Shown here: positions 1-9,827 of the stretch, in pieces
How the letters are laid out: each line of letters begins with the position of its first letter
Numbering within the stretch: position 1 is the stretch's first letter
Source of the DNA: Anopheles merus
Taxonomy: Eukaryota; Arthropoda; Insecta; Diptera; Culicidae
Reading direction: 5' to 3'
NCBI RefSeq assembly: GCF_017562075.2
Contig: NW_024427775.1
Span: 1-64,000 of the forward strand
DNA length: 64,000 bases
Made by a program: the position numbers and the translations under genes
The notes under the pieces: generated by a model
What the model saw: the letters and a program-made list of their open reading frames with translations, nothing else
What the model was told of the DNA's origin: nothing
Databases searched by the model: none

Positions 1-1480
1 GGTAAAGACCATACGAATCCTGAAAGCTACAGAACAGTTTTCTAATCAGTCTTCTAAGTTGTTTCGGAAAACTTTTGGAAAAAACTGATGCTATCAGAAT
101 TCGCAAACATGTCGATAACAATAATAATTATACCTGAATCTCAATTTGGGTTTAGTCTGCTAGATGTACAACACATCAGATCCATCAGAAAAAATAACAT
201 TATTGAAAATAGGGAATTAAAAAATCCACTGGTTTAGTGCTTTTAGACAATGAAAAGGCTTTCGATTCGATATGGCACCAGGGACTAATTTTCAAACTTA
301 ATAAGTTTAATTTTCCTCCTGACATAACAAACATAGTAAGATCATTTTGAATAACCGGAAAAAACTCTGTACACATTGGAAAATCCAAATCGAAACCATA
401 CCATAATGTAGCTGGTATACCACAAGGAAGCGTGCTGTCTCCTCTGTTATTCAATATTTACATAGCAGATATACCAAACACAAGATATTGTTCTAATTTC
501 ATTATGCTGATGATTTCGCTATCTCGTCCTCAGCGAAAAATCCCAAAACTATCCTTAGACGCTTAAACATCGCATTAGAGGCGTATACTAAATATTGTAT
601 ACACTGGAAGCTCAAAACCAATAGTACCAAGTCAGAAGCAATCTTTTTCACAAGGAGAAAAACTTCTTCTTCTTCTTTTGGCTCAACAACCGTTGCCGGT
701 CAAGGCCTGCCTGTACCACACTACTTGTGGGTTTGGCTTTCATTGACTTATTGATCCCCCCATAGCAGGATAGTCAGTCCTACGTATGGCGGCACGGTCC
801 ATTTGGGGCTTGAACCCATGACGGGCATGTTGTTAAGTCGTACGAGTTGACGACTGTACTACGAGACGGCTCAAGGAGAAGGAGAAAACATACCATGGTA
901 AACGAGTATAAAATACCTTGGTATGCTCTTTGAACAACGTGTTACATTCAAAACACAAGCTGAGAATACCTTATAAAATTAGACAAAATGGTTAAAAACT
1001 ATGTATCCCTTCTTAAACCGGAAATCGAAATTGAATTTAAAAAACAAATTACTTATTATAAGGGATTTTTTCGACCAGCAATGACATATGCTGCACCAGC
1101 CCGGAAAGGAATTGCTCAGTCTCATTATAAAAAGTTACAAATTAAGCAAAACAAAATCCTTAAAATGATAATTAATGTCCATCCATGGTTTACACAAGAG
1201 AGCTTCATAGGATTACAAATATGGCTACAATTAAAGAATACATTAAAAGAATCTATAGAAATATCACGATAGATGTGAATCGAGCGAAATTCCCATATTA
1301 AATCAATTAGTAGCTTAGCATACAATTCAGCTAAATTTAGGCTTAGTTATAGGTTATGGTCTTGTTTGTAATATTTAGTGTAAATTAGTTAGTTTAGTTT
1401 GCATAGCTAGGTAGTTAGTTTAGTTAGCATAGTTAGATAGGATAGTTTTAAAACAAAATTGTGGGTTTTTTGTATATTTT
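1..1480 (+). pseudogene. Jockey-clade non-LTR ORF2 remnant (reverse transcriptase)
   Basis: Broken reverse transcriptase of a Jockey-type retrotransposon, cut by the window start. Readable pieces in shifting frames include GKDHTNPESYR (position 1 on), the palm region with GIPQGSVLSPLLFNIYIADI (about 415-475), a damaged YADD motif near 505, and SAKNPKT (about 532). A C-terminal piece at 988-1272 contains RPAMTYAAP and NKILKM. The same motif series occurs in the Jockey element at 18769-23040, so the two are diverged copies of one family. Stops and frameshifts are frequent and a SINE interrupts the gene at 664-872. About 1273-1480 is AT-rich with repeated AGTTAG units and probably represents the 3' UTR and tail. 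Not functional. Confidence 0.8.
664..872 (-). mobile_element. tRNA-derived SINE, SINE200-like copy 1
   Basis: On the minus strand the head is tRNA-like. A pol III box A (TAGTACAGTCG) lies at 851-861 and a box B (GGTTCAAGCCC) at 806-816. The body includes CATACGTAGGACTGACTA, and the tail ends in GAGCCAAAAGAAGAAGAAG (left edge). AAGGAGAA-type sequence on both sides looks like an imperfect target-site duplication in the Jockey remnant. The length of about 200 bp and the sequence match other copies at 3867-4070, 23783-23981 and 51735-51813. I recall this family as the Anopheles SINE200. The family name is from memory; the pol III boxes are directly visible. Confidence 0.85.
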
Positions 1481-1574
1481 TCCCACGCTACTACTCAACA
1501 TCAGAACAAAATCGAAAAATCCAGCAATTGCTACACAGAAAACATTAATGAGGAAAGCTTAAGAGTTGAACCCA
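1481..1574. other. unassigned AT-rich spacer
   Basis: Short AT-rich stretch between the Jockey remnant and the BEL-1 gag remnant. Nothing recognisable. Confidence 0.3.
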
Positions 1575-3151
1575 TTATCGCAAGGATAATTTGTAATAAC
1601 ATAATGACATTGACTGCTTCGAATTCAAGTAAAAACTACTACTACTACTACTTACGAAAGCTTGCCTATCAGGAGGGGTTAGATCTAGGAAGCGAAAGCA
1701 TTCACCGAGACTTCTGCAAGAACCACGACACATTAAGCATAGTCGTTCCGTTGCTACTTCGTTCCCGGGTGAGGTTTTATGAAGATTCATATACGCGCGT
1801 GTCCTTCTCGGCGGTTGTGATCGGCTGGTACTTTCGCGGTTAGTATAGTCGGAATCAGTAGTGAGACTCACCTCTAGTTTTGCACCTGCACCTACTTCTG
1901 CATTCCACTTACCGAACTCCATTAGTGTAACTTCGGGGAGAGCCGCAGTTTTACCGCCCCCATTCTAGACGAGACGTGGGAGCTTCGCCGACAGTTCTTT
2001 CAGCAAAACCACATTGCACTGGTAATCGCGTAGACCGGAAACACGAATGGCAGCACACATTTTCCGCTGACCCGAACGCTGCCATCGTCTCAAGCTTCTC
2101 AATTCTGGGAGCAGGTATTTTCCTCACCTTTCGATCATACTGTCAACAATCAGTTCCGGCCTTCCAAATTCGGTCTCGAGCACACTTAACGTCTCCTCCA
2201 AGCTATTGGGGAGCAGCAGCAGGCCTTCCACAGCCTCCAGCGCAGGTCCACTTAGCGCCCTTTGTAACCGTAGCAAATTTTCCTCTTCAGTAAAGCCACA
2301 TGTAGCGGAAGATCGTTTGAAGTGCGCGTAAAACATTGGCCATTCCGTAACGGTTCCAGAAAATATCAGTAGATCGTTTCCGATAGCTTGACGTGCATTT
2401 CCATGGCTTTGGTTCAACGTTGTATTCCTGAGACCACTGAGAAGGATATTGACACGCGACTTGAACCACCATTTTGTACGTGGGTTGACTCAAGATGGTG
2501 TCGTCTGGGATGATGATTTTCGCGATCCTTTGTAACCTTTACGTTTTAAGTTTCCACCGCACGCCGCCACGCCACGTATTCTTGTTCCTGTGCCGCTCGT
2601 TGGTCACACATCCACGTCGGATCGTAGTGCGGAGGATAACTCCCACGGCTTCCCGTTGGTGTGAAGGGGGGCTGACTGGATCGAGGGTACCCGATGCCAC
2701 CGCCATTGCGTTGCGCCCCAGTCGCCATACCGACACGGTCCGTATCGGCCAGCCACGCTACTGCCTTCTCCGCCTGGTTAGGTATGCACGTATCTTGTAG
2801 AGCAAATTGCCGCGTGATTTCGAGCACACGCTGCTCAAATTCAAGCTCCTTACGCGTCTTCTCTGTTTCAAACTGGAGCCGGTCAAGCTCAAGCCTTCTC
2901 TACGCACCGCTAGCTCGCGAGAAGCTACGATATCTGGGGTCGATGACGCGCCTACCCTTACCGGTGCAGCGTTCTTTGTCTCGCTGCTCCGTACTGTCGA
3001 GCTCGTCGACGGTCCAGCTTGAGACTGCTGCTGGTCAATGATATGCTCGTGGTGGTCTTCTACTGCCGAACTGTCGCTCATCGACGGTCCAACTTAAGAC
3101 TCTTGCTGGTCAACGATCCGCTCGCGGGTGTCTTCTACTGCCGACCTGTCG
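1575..3151 (-). pseudogene. BEL/Pao Gag remnant (BEL-1)
   Basis: Minus-strand Gag of a BEL/Pao element, in several frames. It starts near 3081 with a polar N-terminus (MSDSSAVEDHHEHIIDQQQ), followed by a charged coiled-coil stretch rich in E, R and L (about 2950-2800). A Gag core of the type seen in BEL elements (DUF1759-like) follows at 2417-2124, with FSGTVTEWPMF, CGFTEEENLLRLQRAL and FGRPELIVDSM. A Cys-rich knuckle CLMCRGSCRSLGECFRF lies at about 1800-1750, in the expected order. Protease, RT and integrase are absent to the left, so only the 5' part of an element survives. The family assignment rests on the Gag core and knuckle pattern. Broken by at least two frameshifts. Confidence 0.75.
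3002..3151. repeat. 75-bp tandem duplication in BEL-1 gag 5' end
   Basis: Two adjacent diverged copies with a 75-bp period (TCGACGGTCC at 3006 and again at 3081; CTTCTACTGCCGA at about 3057 and 3132). The period is a multiple of three, so the duplication would have kept the gag frame and extended its N-terminal region by about 25 codons. Confidence 0.75.
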
Positions 3152-3569
3152 CTTAACATTTTCACTTGCGTTTATTTAATGTTCGCGTCTCTTCCGCACC
3201 GTTTTACGCCACGCTCCGGAGATTTACTTAACATTCCCTAATTACGCTTCACTCTCAAGACTAACACAACGTTTTGCGGTGACTTACTAAAGCGTTTAAC
3301 GCGAGTGATAATGTGAATATTAAATAAATAATAATAAATAAATAAATATTAATATACGGACGGACGCGGTAGAAGATTCCCTAACACACTGGGTTACACG
3401 TTCTTTATAGAATGTTGCGATTGCAACTTATTTCTACCGTTAGTCTCTATAGTAAATTAAATGACACGTTTTATAAAATTGGTTTATGACAAAAAGCTAT
3501 AAAGAACGTGTCTTTATTCCGATAACGATAGAAAAAGGGCGAAATTATGGCGTACCTCACACCTGTACT
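3152..3569 (-). other. probable leader and LTR of BEL-1
   Basis: Non-coding, upstream of the BEL-1 gag on its own strand. It contains an AT-rich ATAAATAA stretch (about 3320-3350) and ends at a possible LTR start, TGTGAG on the minus strand at 3561. There is no second LTR to compare with, so the assignment is by position only. Confidence 0.3.
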
Positions 3570-3856
3570 CAGTGGCGTATTTAACGGTAAGCAAAGTAAG
3601 AAATTGCGAGGGGGCCTGTGAATGAGGGGCCTGGAATTTTTATTCCATTATCCATAACAGATGATAGAATATGGCACTTTTTAGCAAGTAGGGCCCCGTG
3701 GGTGATGGACGTTGGGGCTCCGCGCTAGACGACCCTAAGTAAACCCCCCCGACAGCAACAAATTTAAGTTGAAATGTTACATAATCAGGGACGAATGCCG
3801 AGTACCCCCCGGTAATCATGTACAAACAACAATTCTTACTGCTTGGGGCCCCCGAT
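3570..3856 (+). mobile_element. hAT-like short repeat, truncated copy a
   Basis: Begins CAGTGGCGTATTTAACGGTA and has GGGGCC-rich blocks, like copies at 11780-12135, 34870-35168 and 58096-58375. In those copies the terminal inverted repeat is CAGTGGCGGATCTAACGGTA or a close variant. The right terminus is missing. No transposase is encoded. The superfamily (hAT) is inferred from the CAGTGGCG start only. Confidence 0.5.
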
Positions 3857-3866
3857 ACTTTTGTAT

Positions 3867-4070
3867 CTTCTTCTTGTTTGGCTCAACAACCGATGCCGGT
3901 CAAGGCCTGCCAACCCACTTGTGGGGTTGGCTTTCAGTGACTTATTGATTTCCCCCATAGCAGGATAGTCAGTCCTACGTATGGCGGCACGGTCTATTTA
4001 GGGTTTGAACCCATGACGGGCATGTTGTTAAGTCGTACGAGTTGACGACTGTACCATGAGACCGGCTGTC
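3867..4070 (-). mobile_element. tRNA-derived SINE, SINE200-like copy 2
   Basis: Full-length 204-bp copy in minus orientation. The tRNA-like head (box B complement GGGTTTGAACC, box A complement CGACTGTACCA) lies at the right and the GAAGAAG-type tail at the left. It is flanked by a 10-bp target duplication with one mismatch, ACTTTTGTAT at 3857-3866 and ACTTTGGTAT at 4071-4080, which fixes both ends. Confidence 0.9.
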
Positions 4071-4172
4071 ACTTTGGTATACTACATTTTAAAAACAATT
4101 TGTATAGCAAATTCGGTCATTTCTGACTTTTAACGATTTTGAACTTTAACAAAATGCAATTTATTTTGCATT

Positions 4173-4363
4173 TGTAAATGTAGCTAAATCTCACTTCTCA
4201 CTTTCGACAAAAAAAACGCGTTTGGCTTTTTTGGTTTTCAAGTGGCAATTGAACCGGTTATTTTTACGATTTGACATAACAACCGTCACCGGGTTGCATC
4301 ACTTCGCTTCACTCTCAGCTGTCAGAGGTTGACGTTTGGGCACCTACTTTATAAATTTCTACA
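4173..4363 (-). repeat. Gypsy-A 3' LTR
   Basis: 191 bp. On the minus strand it begins TGTAGAAATTTATAAAG and ends GCTACATTTACA, giving TG...CA termini. It is nearly identical to 10923-11114. Confidence 0.9.
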
Positions 4364-4439
4364 GCTCGGCCATCCTGACATTTAATTGCCTCAATTAACT
4401 TTCGCCTAAGTCTGGCAAGAAGCAGAGAACCCCACAAGT

Positions 4440-5230
4440 GGGTTGCCGGATCTGCTTCTTGCGAGATCCACTTTCTCAATTTGTCAGCTTCTAGTACGCC
4501 GTCGTACGGAATTTGAGTGTGCTGTATACCGTCATGTCCCTTACTACATATCTATCGTTGGGCAAACGCTTATGAATTATGTAAGGTCCCTTGTACCTAG
4601 CTATCAGTTTCTTATTTACATTGGTGCTGTTGTCGACATTGCGGATGACTACAATATCTCCTACTTGAAACTCAATTGCTGGGCGATGTTTTTTACTAAA
4701 TTGTTCCTCATTGATTATTTTTGATTGAATAATGTTATCTGACGCAGTTTGTCGTATGCTAACTAGATTTGCCTGTACCTGGGTTGACTTTTCTTTGAGA
4801 AATTATGTTAATTCATCAACTTGGGGACCACGTTGGTCCGTTCCAAACAGTAGCATTGAAGGGTAAAACATGTTGAAGAATGTACTGTGTTGTTCAACGC
4901 GAATTCCAACGCACGAAGTTTAGTGCTCCAATCTGAGTGATCGTATGGGTTAGTCGTTTTGCTAAGCATGGGTCGTAATACTCGATTCACTCTTTCCACT
5001 GGCCATTGGCTTGTGGTGATGAAGTGGCCGTTAAAATATGGGTAATGCCACGACTCGACAAAAATTTGGTAAATTCGTTCGATGTAAAACATGTCCCTCT
5101 ATCGCTAATGATTCGTCTTGGACAGCTATAGTATGAGAAGTACTGCTCTAGAGCACTACATGCGCTCTTGCTGCTAGTTGATGTTGCTGCATAAAGCTTT
5201 GTAAATTTAGTAAATGCATCTATCACAACT
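4440..5230 (-). pseudogene. Gypsy-A integrase, C-terminal two thirds
   Basis: Continuation of the Gypsy-A integrase beyond the BEL insertion. It starts with VVIDAFTKFTKLYA (about 5236-5195), which carries the first catalytic Asp. SDRGTCFTS (second Asp, about 5100) and SSPQANGQ (about 5005) follow. The continuation is frameshifted, with RVNRVLRPMLSKT and WSTKLRALEFALNNTVH (about 4975-4885). The end domain has the chromatin-side GPY block RYKGPYIIHKRLPNDRYVV (about 4600-4540). The first Asp codon sits a few bases from the inserted element. Several frameshifts are present. Confidence 0.8.
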
Positions 5231-5344
5231 TGTTGGAACGGATATTGTTGTTGGGACGGCTTTAAACTGACAGCGGATTGTTGATGTTCGAATAATTGCG
5301 AATATTGATCCATGATTTCGAATAATGATAGGTGCCATCAATGC

Positions 5345-5357
5345 CCACTAGATGGCG
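5345..5357 (+). promoter_or_regulatory. CTCF-like motif near BEL-5 left end
   Basis: CCACTAGATGGCG fits the general CTCF core (CCASYAGRKGGCR). A one-mismatch version occurs in the opposite orientation at 7151-7163 near the other end. Motif match only; no evidence of binding. Confidence 0.2.
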
Positions 5358-5525
5358 TATAGAATAGATCGTGGAAAAGAGAGGGAAATCAGTTAGAAGA
5401 AACCAACCAGCTCTCCAAAAAAGGGACAAAATCGCGGCTAAGGTCAGAGAGGTCAAACCGATTTAAGCGCGCTCAAAACACTTAACGGTCCATTCGCAAA
5501 GGAGAAGCCAAGACGTTTTTTAAGC

Positions 5526-5985
5526 TTAACACAAATAAACAAGTCTCGCTACAAAAAGCTTGGTTTTCGTGATTATTATATTAAATAAACCCCTTTGCAA
5601 AAGCGATCGTCGCAACACTTTCAATGCATTAAGTTGCGTTTCGTGTTGTAGCTCCATTTCGGCCATCTTCGCACGAATTCCCGCTTCCATTTTTTCCTTT
5701 TCAGCCAGCAAGATCTGTTTCTGCAGCTCCTGCTCCTTCTCTAAGCGTTTCAGCGCCAACTGTGCCGATAGTCGGGAGGAAGCGACACTTCCTTGCCTGG
5801 TTGGAGTGGGGTTCTCCGGATGGCTCTTTGCAGTGTTCGGGCTAGGAAGAGGCTTAGCGGGCAGTTCCTTGCTAATACCAGGCGTCGCTTCCGATTGCAG
5901 CTTCCCCTCGGGGAGATCGGGCTGCTGGCTTGCCTTTGCAACCGTCTCTCTCTTTTTTTCCTAATTGCACGTGTCTATCTATTGA
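5526..5985 (-). pseudogene. BEL-type Gag coiled-coil segment (in BEL-5)
   Basis: Open on the minus strand from about 5985. A linker rich in P, S and K (SQQPDLPEGKLQSEA and so on) is followed by a dense heptad-like coiled coil: LKRLEKEQELQKQILLAEKE, then MEAGIRAKMAEMELQHETQ (5759-5620). The PHD-linker-coil order is one I know from mosquito BEL Gags. The matching PHD start on this strand lies to the right (about 6816-6690) but is separated from it by a plus-strand segment, so the gene is rearranged. Its end runs into non-homologous sequence about 5590. Confidence 0.6.
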
Positions 5986-6135
5986 TTGCCGTGCAAGAGT
6001 CTCCGATGAGGCATGTACCGGACGGCAGAAAGGGTTATTGTTTTGTGGGTATCGTTTTGTTTTAATTCTAATTCCCTATAAGAGTGTATCTGAGTTAGGT
6101 TTTTAAGAACAACAAGCAGGCAATCGTACAGATGT

Positions 6136-6981
6136 GCAAAATATAAAGCAGAAAGAACAGACTAATTTTTAAACAGTGCAATAAATCCTACAAAAGCCAG
6201 TTCTAAGAAAGTCTACCCAGCTACTCATTTACTGTTACACACGTAACAACATTTAAAAATTAGTGCGAAACTTTCCATCCAGGGTTATTTTCTTTAAAAA
6301 GTGTTCGCGATGACCAAGCGCGGGTTTGATTGTGGTGGCTGCGAGCGGCATAACACCGTGGACAATAAGATGCTTTGCGAGAAGTGCAAAAAGTGGTATC
6401 ACTACGGGTGTGTCGGCGTCTCTATGATGGCAAATATTGGTGCAATTTGTGTGTGATGAAGGTGGGAAAGTGCGAAGCTCCGGAGATGATGGGTCATCTA
6501 CAGTCCTCTAAGGAAGCCAACGCGAAGGCGGGGATGCCTGCTGAAAGCTGTGAAGGCGATAGAAGAGCCAAAAGGGCAGCACATAGTGAGGGCGAAGCCT
6601 CGGCGAATAAGCTGTCTGCAGAGGAAAAAGCACCCACAACATTCCATGCTGCAAGAAGGCCTCCTACCACAAATGCATCAATATTTTGCCATCATAGTGA
6701 CGCCGACACACCCGTAGTGATAACTTTTTGCACTTCTCGCAAAGCATCTTATTGTCCACGGTGTTATGCCGCTCGCAGCCACCACAATCAAACCCGCGCT
6801 TGGTCATCGCGAACACTTTTTAAAGAAAATAACTCTGGATGGAAAGTTTCGCACTAATTTTTAAATGTTGTTACGTGTGTAACAGTAAATGAGTAGCTGG
6901 GTAGACTTTCTTAGAACTGGCTTTTGTAGGATTTATTGCACAGTTTAAAAATTAGTCTGTTCTTTCTGCTTTATATTTTGC
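6136..6981. repeat. long inverted repeat (arms about 310-320 bp, spacer about 215 bp)
   Basis: Left arm 6136 to about 6455, right arm about 6672-6981, in opposite orientation and almost identical. The arms begin with GCAAAATATAAAGCAG read inward from each side, cover leader sequence and include the start of a PHD-finger ORF. Small differences lie towards the spacer (for example AGTGGTATCAC against AGTTATCAC). A transcript crossing the repeat would fold into a hairpin stem of about 300 bp. Confidence 0.9.
6310..6670 (+). pseudogene. PHD-finger Gag N-terminus, plus-strand copy (in BEL-5)
   Basis: ATG at 6310. The product starts MTKRGFDCGGCERHNTVDNK and shows a Cys/His pattern C-x2-C, C-x2-C, W-Y-H, C, then W-C-N-L-C (about 6331-6455), typical of a PHD zinc finger. 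A frameshift near 6420 separates the finger's last Cys pair from its start. A linker rich in A, E and K follows (MKVGKCEAPEMMGHLQSSKE and on) and runs to about 6670. The PHD family binds histone tails in host proteins. In a Gag it could serve nucleic-acid or chromatin tethering, but that is conjecture. A mirrored minus-strand copy of the same start occupies the right arm. Confidence 0.65.
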
Positions 6982-7256
6982 TACTGCCGCTAACTTTTTG
7001 GATGGCGACTGTCCCTGAACAGCTGATCCGTCTTGACCGCACTTGACCCTGTTTAGCGACCGCTGCCGAACTTTGTCCTAATTGGTCCTATATTTGATCA
7101 TATGTCTGTCTCGTATTTGGGAATATCTTTTTGTCCTTATCTAACAGGTGCCGCCATCTGGTGTTTATAGTTCTAACTATTCGAGCTATCCTATACAGCT
7201 TGATGTTTTGTAAACATTCGCCTGTCAAAATGCACGAGGTCGTTATCGTGCCAACA

Positions 7257-7450
7257 CAACTAAAATATACTTTTTCTGCGATGCGATTGATGGTAAAGGG
7301 CCCAAGTGATCAATATGTACAGTGTCGAAAGGAAGTTGAACTTTTGGTATGCTATGGAGATTTCGCTGGTCTTTACGTGCAGATGCAGAATAGATTAAAC
7401 ATTCACAAACAGTTTCGTACAAAATTTTCAACGCGTGCCTTCATTGTAAG
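7257..7450 (-). pseudogene. Gypsy-A integrase N-terminal part, right of insertion
   Basis: Contains FDTVHIDHLGPLPSIASQKK (about 7330-7270) ending in YILVV at the BEL-5 insertion. The first catalytic Asp (HIDHLG) is present. The preceding HHCC region (HEKMGHLGVNKCC) lies at the end of the RNase H reading frame. The gene resumes at 5230. Confidence 0.8.
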
Positions 7451-8826
7451 GAACCAATATTGTCTACTAATTGAAGTACAACACTTGTTTACGCCCAAAT
7501 GACCCATTTTTTCATGAATACTGCGAATGACGTTATTGATCATTTCTTTTGGTACCAGTAATTGCAATTTATCCTGGGAAGGTTGCATGTACACTACATT
7601 ATCTTTTATCAAATAACCATCAATTGAATTCGCTTCTATTTTTTCCTTCAGCTCTGTTATGTATGAATCACGAGACTGAGCGATCTGTAACTGCAAGTCA
7701 ATATCTTTGTCATCGACTACTATCGCTACCTGTTTACGACTTAGCGCGTCGACATGGCTCATCGAACTACCTGGTCTATGTGTTATTGAATAATCGTAGT
7801 TCTCCAAGAACAACGACCAGCGAGCAATTTTTGCCGACGTGTTTCGATTTTTTAGAGTCTCTACTAAGGAGTTACAATCGGTGACAATTTTAAATGGTAT
7901 TCCATGAACATAGGCATGAAAACGTTTCAAAGCATAAATGATGGACAATGTTTCCAACTCATAACTATGCAATTTTGCCTCGTCTGAAGATGCTGTTTTC
8001 GAAAAGTAGGCAACTGGATGAAGAGCCAAAGCCTATCGCACAAGCATCACAGTGCAGTTCTGTTTCTCTTGAAGGATCGTATACAGATATAAAGGTGCTT
8101 CAACCAATTTTTTCTTCAGAGTTTCAAAAGCTGTAACACATTGATTATCGAAGACGAAGGTAACTTTGTCTTTCAACAAATTGGTTATAGGTCTGGCCAG
8201 TATAGAAAAGGATGGGACAAAACGACGGAAAAAGGAAAACAAATGCACTGCTGCAATTGCTTCTTGTTTTGTGGCTGGGTGTGGTATTATTATTGCTTTG
8301 ATATGATGATCGCTGGGGCGTATACCAGCAGCATTTGCACGATAGCCTAGGTAGTCCAATTCTTCATGCGCAAACTTACACTTATCCAAACGCAATTCCA
8401 ATCCATTTTTCCGCAATGTATATAAAACTTCTTTGATGATATCAAGATGTTCATAAAAATCAACTGATGCGATAATAATATCATCAATATATACGACCAG
8501 CTTACCCTTTTCAATGAAATCTCTCAACACGTTGTTTATGAACCTTTGAAATTCGGCCGACACGTTTTTCAGCCCGAATGGCATACGTAGGTATTCGTAT
8601 TGCCCGTCAGGCGTGACAAAAGCTGTATACTTGATCCAATTTCATCCATTTTAACCTGATGAAAACCACTTTTCAAATAAAGTAACGTAAAATAATTCTT
8701 GTTCCCTAAATGCTCGAGGCACGTTTCAATCAGTGGCAAAGGATAGTTATCACGGATTGTGATTTTGTTTAAAGGCCTGTAGTCTACACACTTTCGAATT
8801 TCTCCGTTCTTTTTTCTCACCAGCAC
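7403..8826 (-). pseudogene. Gypsy-A reverse transcriptase and RNase H
   Basis: Three overlapping frames on the minus strand. RT fingers and palm: LVRKKNGEIRKCVDYRPLNK (8824 on), FTLLYLKSGFHQVKMDE, MPFGLKNVSAEFQRF (8584 on) and the catalytic LVVYIDDIII (about 8500). The thumb and connection include LDKCKFAHEELDYLGY. RNase H: VAYFSKTASSDEAKLHSYEL, the Glu region LETLSIIYALKRF, KIVTDCNSLVETL (Asp) and HVDALSRKQ (Asp). The HHCC integrase start is at the C-terminal end. Frameshifts lie near 8580 and 8031. Length and order match a gypsy pol. Confidence 0.85.
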
Positions 8827-9827
8827 AAGGGGCGAGGCATAGGGTGAATTACTAGGGCGGATTATATTCTTTTCGAGTAATTTTTAACAATCTCTCTCAC
8901 TTGGTTCCGTTCGGCGTAAGACAACCGTCTCGGTTTGGAAAATATGGAGTATCGTGCATTAAGCTAATTTTCATACCATACTCCGGTGAATAATTTTCTC
9001 TAAAGGAAACTTGCAATAACATTCTTCAACAGTTCTAGCTACTAACGAGATTTGTTCATCAAGGAGATCTTTACCTATGTCAAAAAGTATCGTTATCAGA
9101 GGAAGTTCAATAGCGCATAATTGTAAGTACATTGATCGTAGTCAATTAATTTGATCACTAGCGCATCTTCATTTGATTAGGTCAAATAGTATTGTTCCAG
9201 TACTTTCGACTGAAAAATTGTTTGATAGATAAATATATTGTAATCAGCCTCTCGTATCCGATGAATCTAAATTTTATCGGCAGGAATTAGACCAGTTCGC
9301 CGCCAGACGTTAGTGTCTTAATCGGCTACGATTGTAGGTAAGAATGTATGATTGTGCCCATCTTGAGGAGAGGTCAATAATTTAGTCGACAAATTTTACA
9401 ACTTGTACATCGCCCCTAGCTCTTTTAGAATGCTAGATCGCGAAGTTCTCTGCCACGTGTGTTTTCAGGGAGGTATAGGTATGGAACTCAATTTATGGTT
9501 AATAATGTGCTTTTATCATAAATTTGATGTTGCAATATAGCTAGAGTAACTTTTAATTTTGGCATAACATCTCTCTACAATAATGGGCCATGACATACAG
9601 TTTTTAGGCAAAATAATAAATTCATGTTTTATTTCATTTTTCCGATACTTGATTCGGCAATTAATTCGTCCCAGTGACAGTAACGCACTATTTCCTAAAC
9701 CGCAGTATCCCGAATTTTCCGGTTTTTGTAAGAGGCTTATGGGCACCAAATTTTCATTTATAAAACTTCTGGGGCTCCCTGAATCGAAAAGAGAAAAACA
9801 CACGTGGAAGAAAACTATTCGGCCCAC
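8827..9827 (-). pseudogene. Gypsy-A protease and protease-RT linker
   Basis: An aspartic protease with the active-site triad region LFDSGSPRSFINENL (about 9795-9750) and a flap-type GLGNSALLSLG further on, open to 9516. From about 9515 to 8830 the sequence is non-coding in all frames but lies exactly where the protease-RT connection should be, and is taken as its decayed remainder. Confidence 0.65.

Larger units (their letters stand above)
5231..7256 (-). mobile_element. 2.0-kb BEL/Pao derivative with internal inverted repeat (BEL-5)
   Basis: An insertion in the Gypsy-A integrase with TG...CA ends (TGTTGGAACGG at the left, CGTGCCAACA at the right) and an exact 5-bp target duplication CAACT (5226-5230, 7257-7261). 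Five bases is the usual BEL/Pao spacing. The host reading frame is continuous across the excised insertion. The content is non-autonomous: a minus-strand Gag coiled coil (5526-5985), a plus-strand PHD-finger Gag start (6310-6670), and a second, minus-strand copy of the same Gag start (6672-6981). There is no protease, RT or integrase. The terminal sequence TGTTGGCACGATA recurs at 35243, so the family has at least two copies here. The outer about 290 bp on each side probably contain LTR sequence, but the two sides no longer align well. Confidence 0.75.

Noticed and set aside
3300..3350. CRISPR-like or satellite array
   Set aside because: Simple ATAAATAA stretches without spacer structure. No CRISPR in this window.
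3867..4070. tRNA gene
   Set aside because: Box A and B are present, but the sequence is a 204-bp SINE with a target duplication and other copies. It has no tRNA cloverleaf of normal size.
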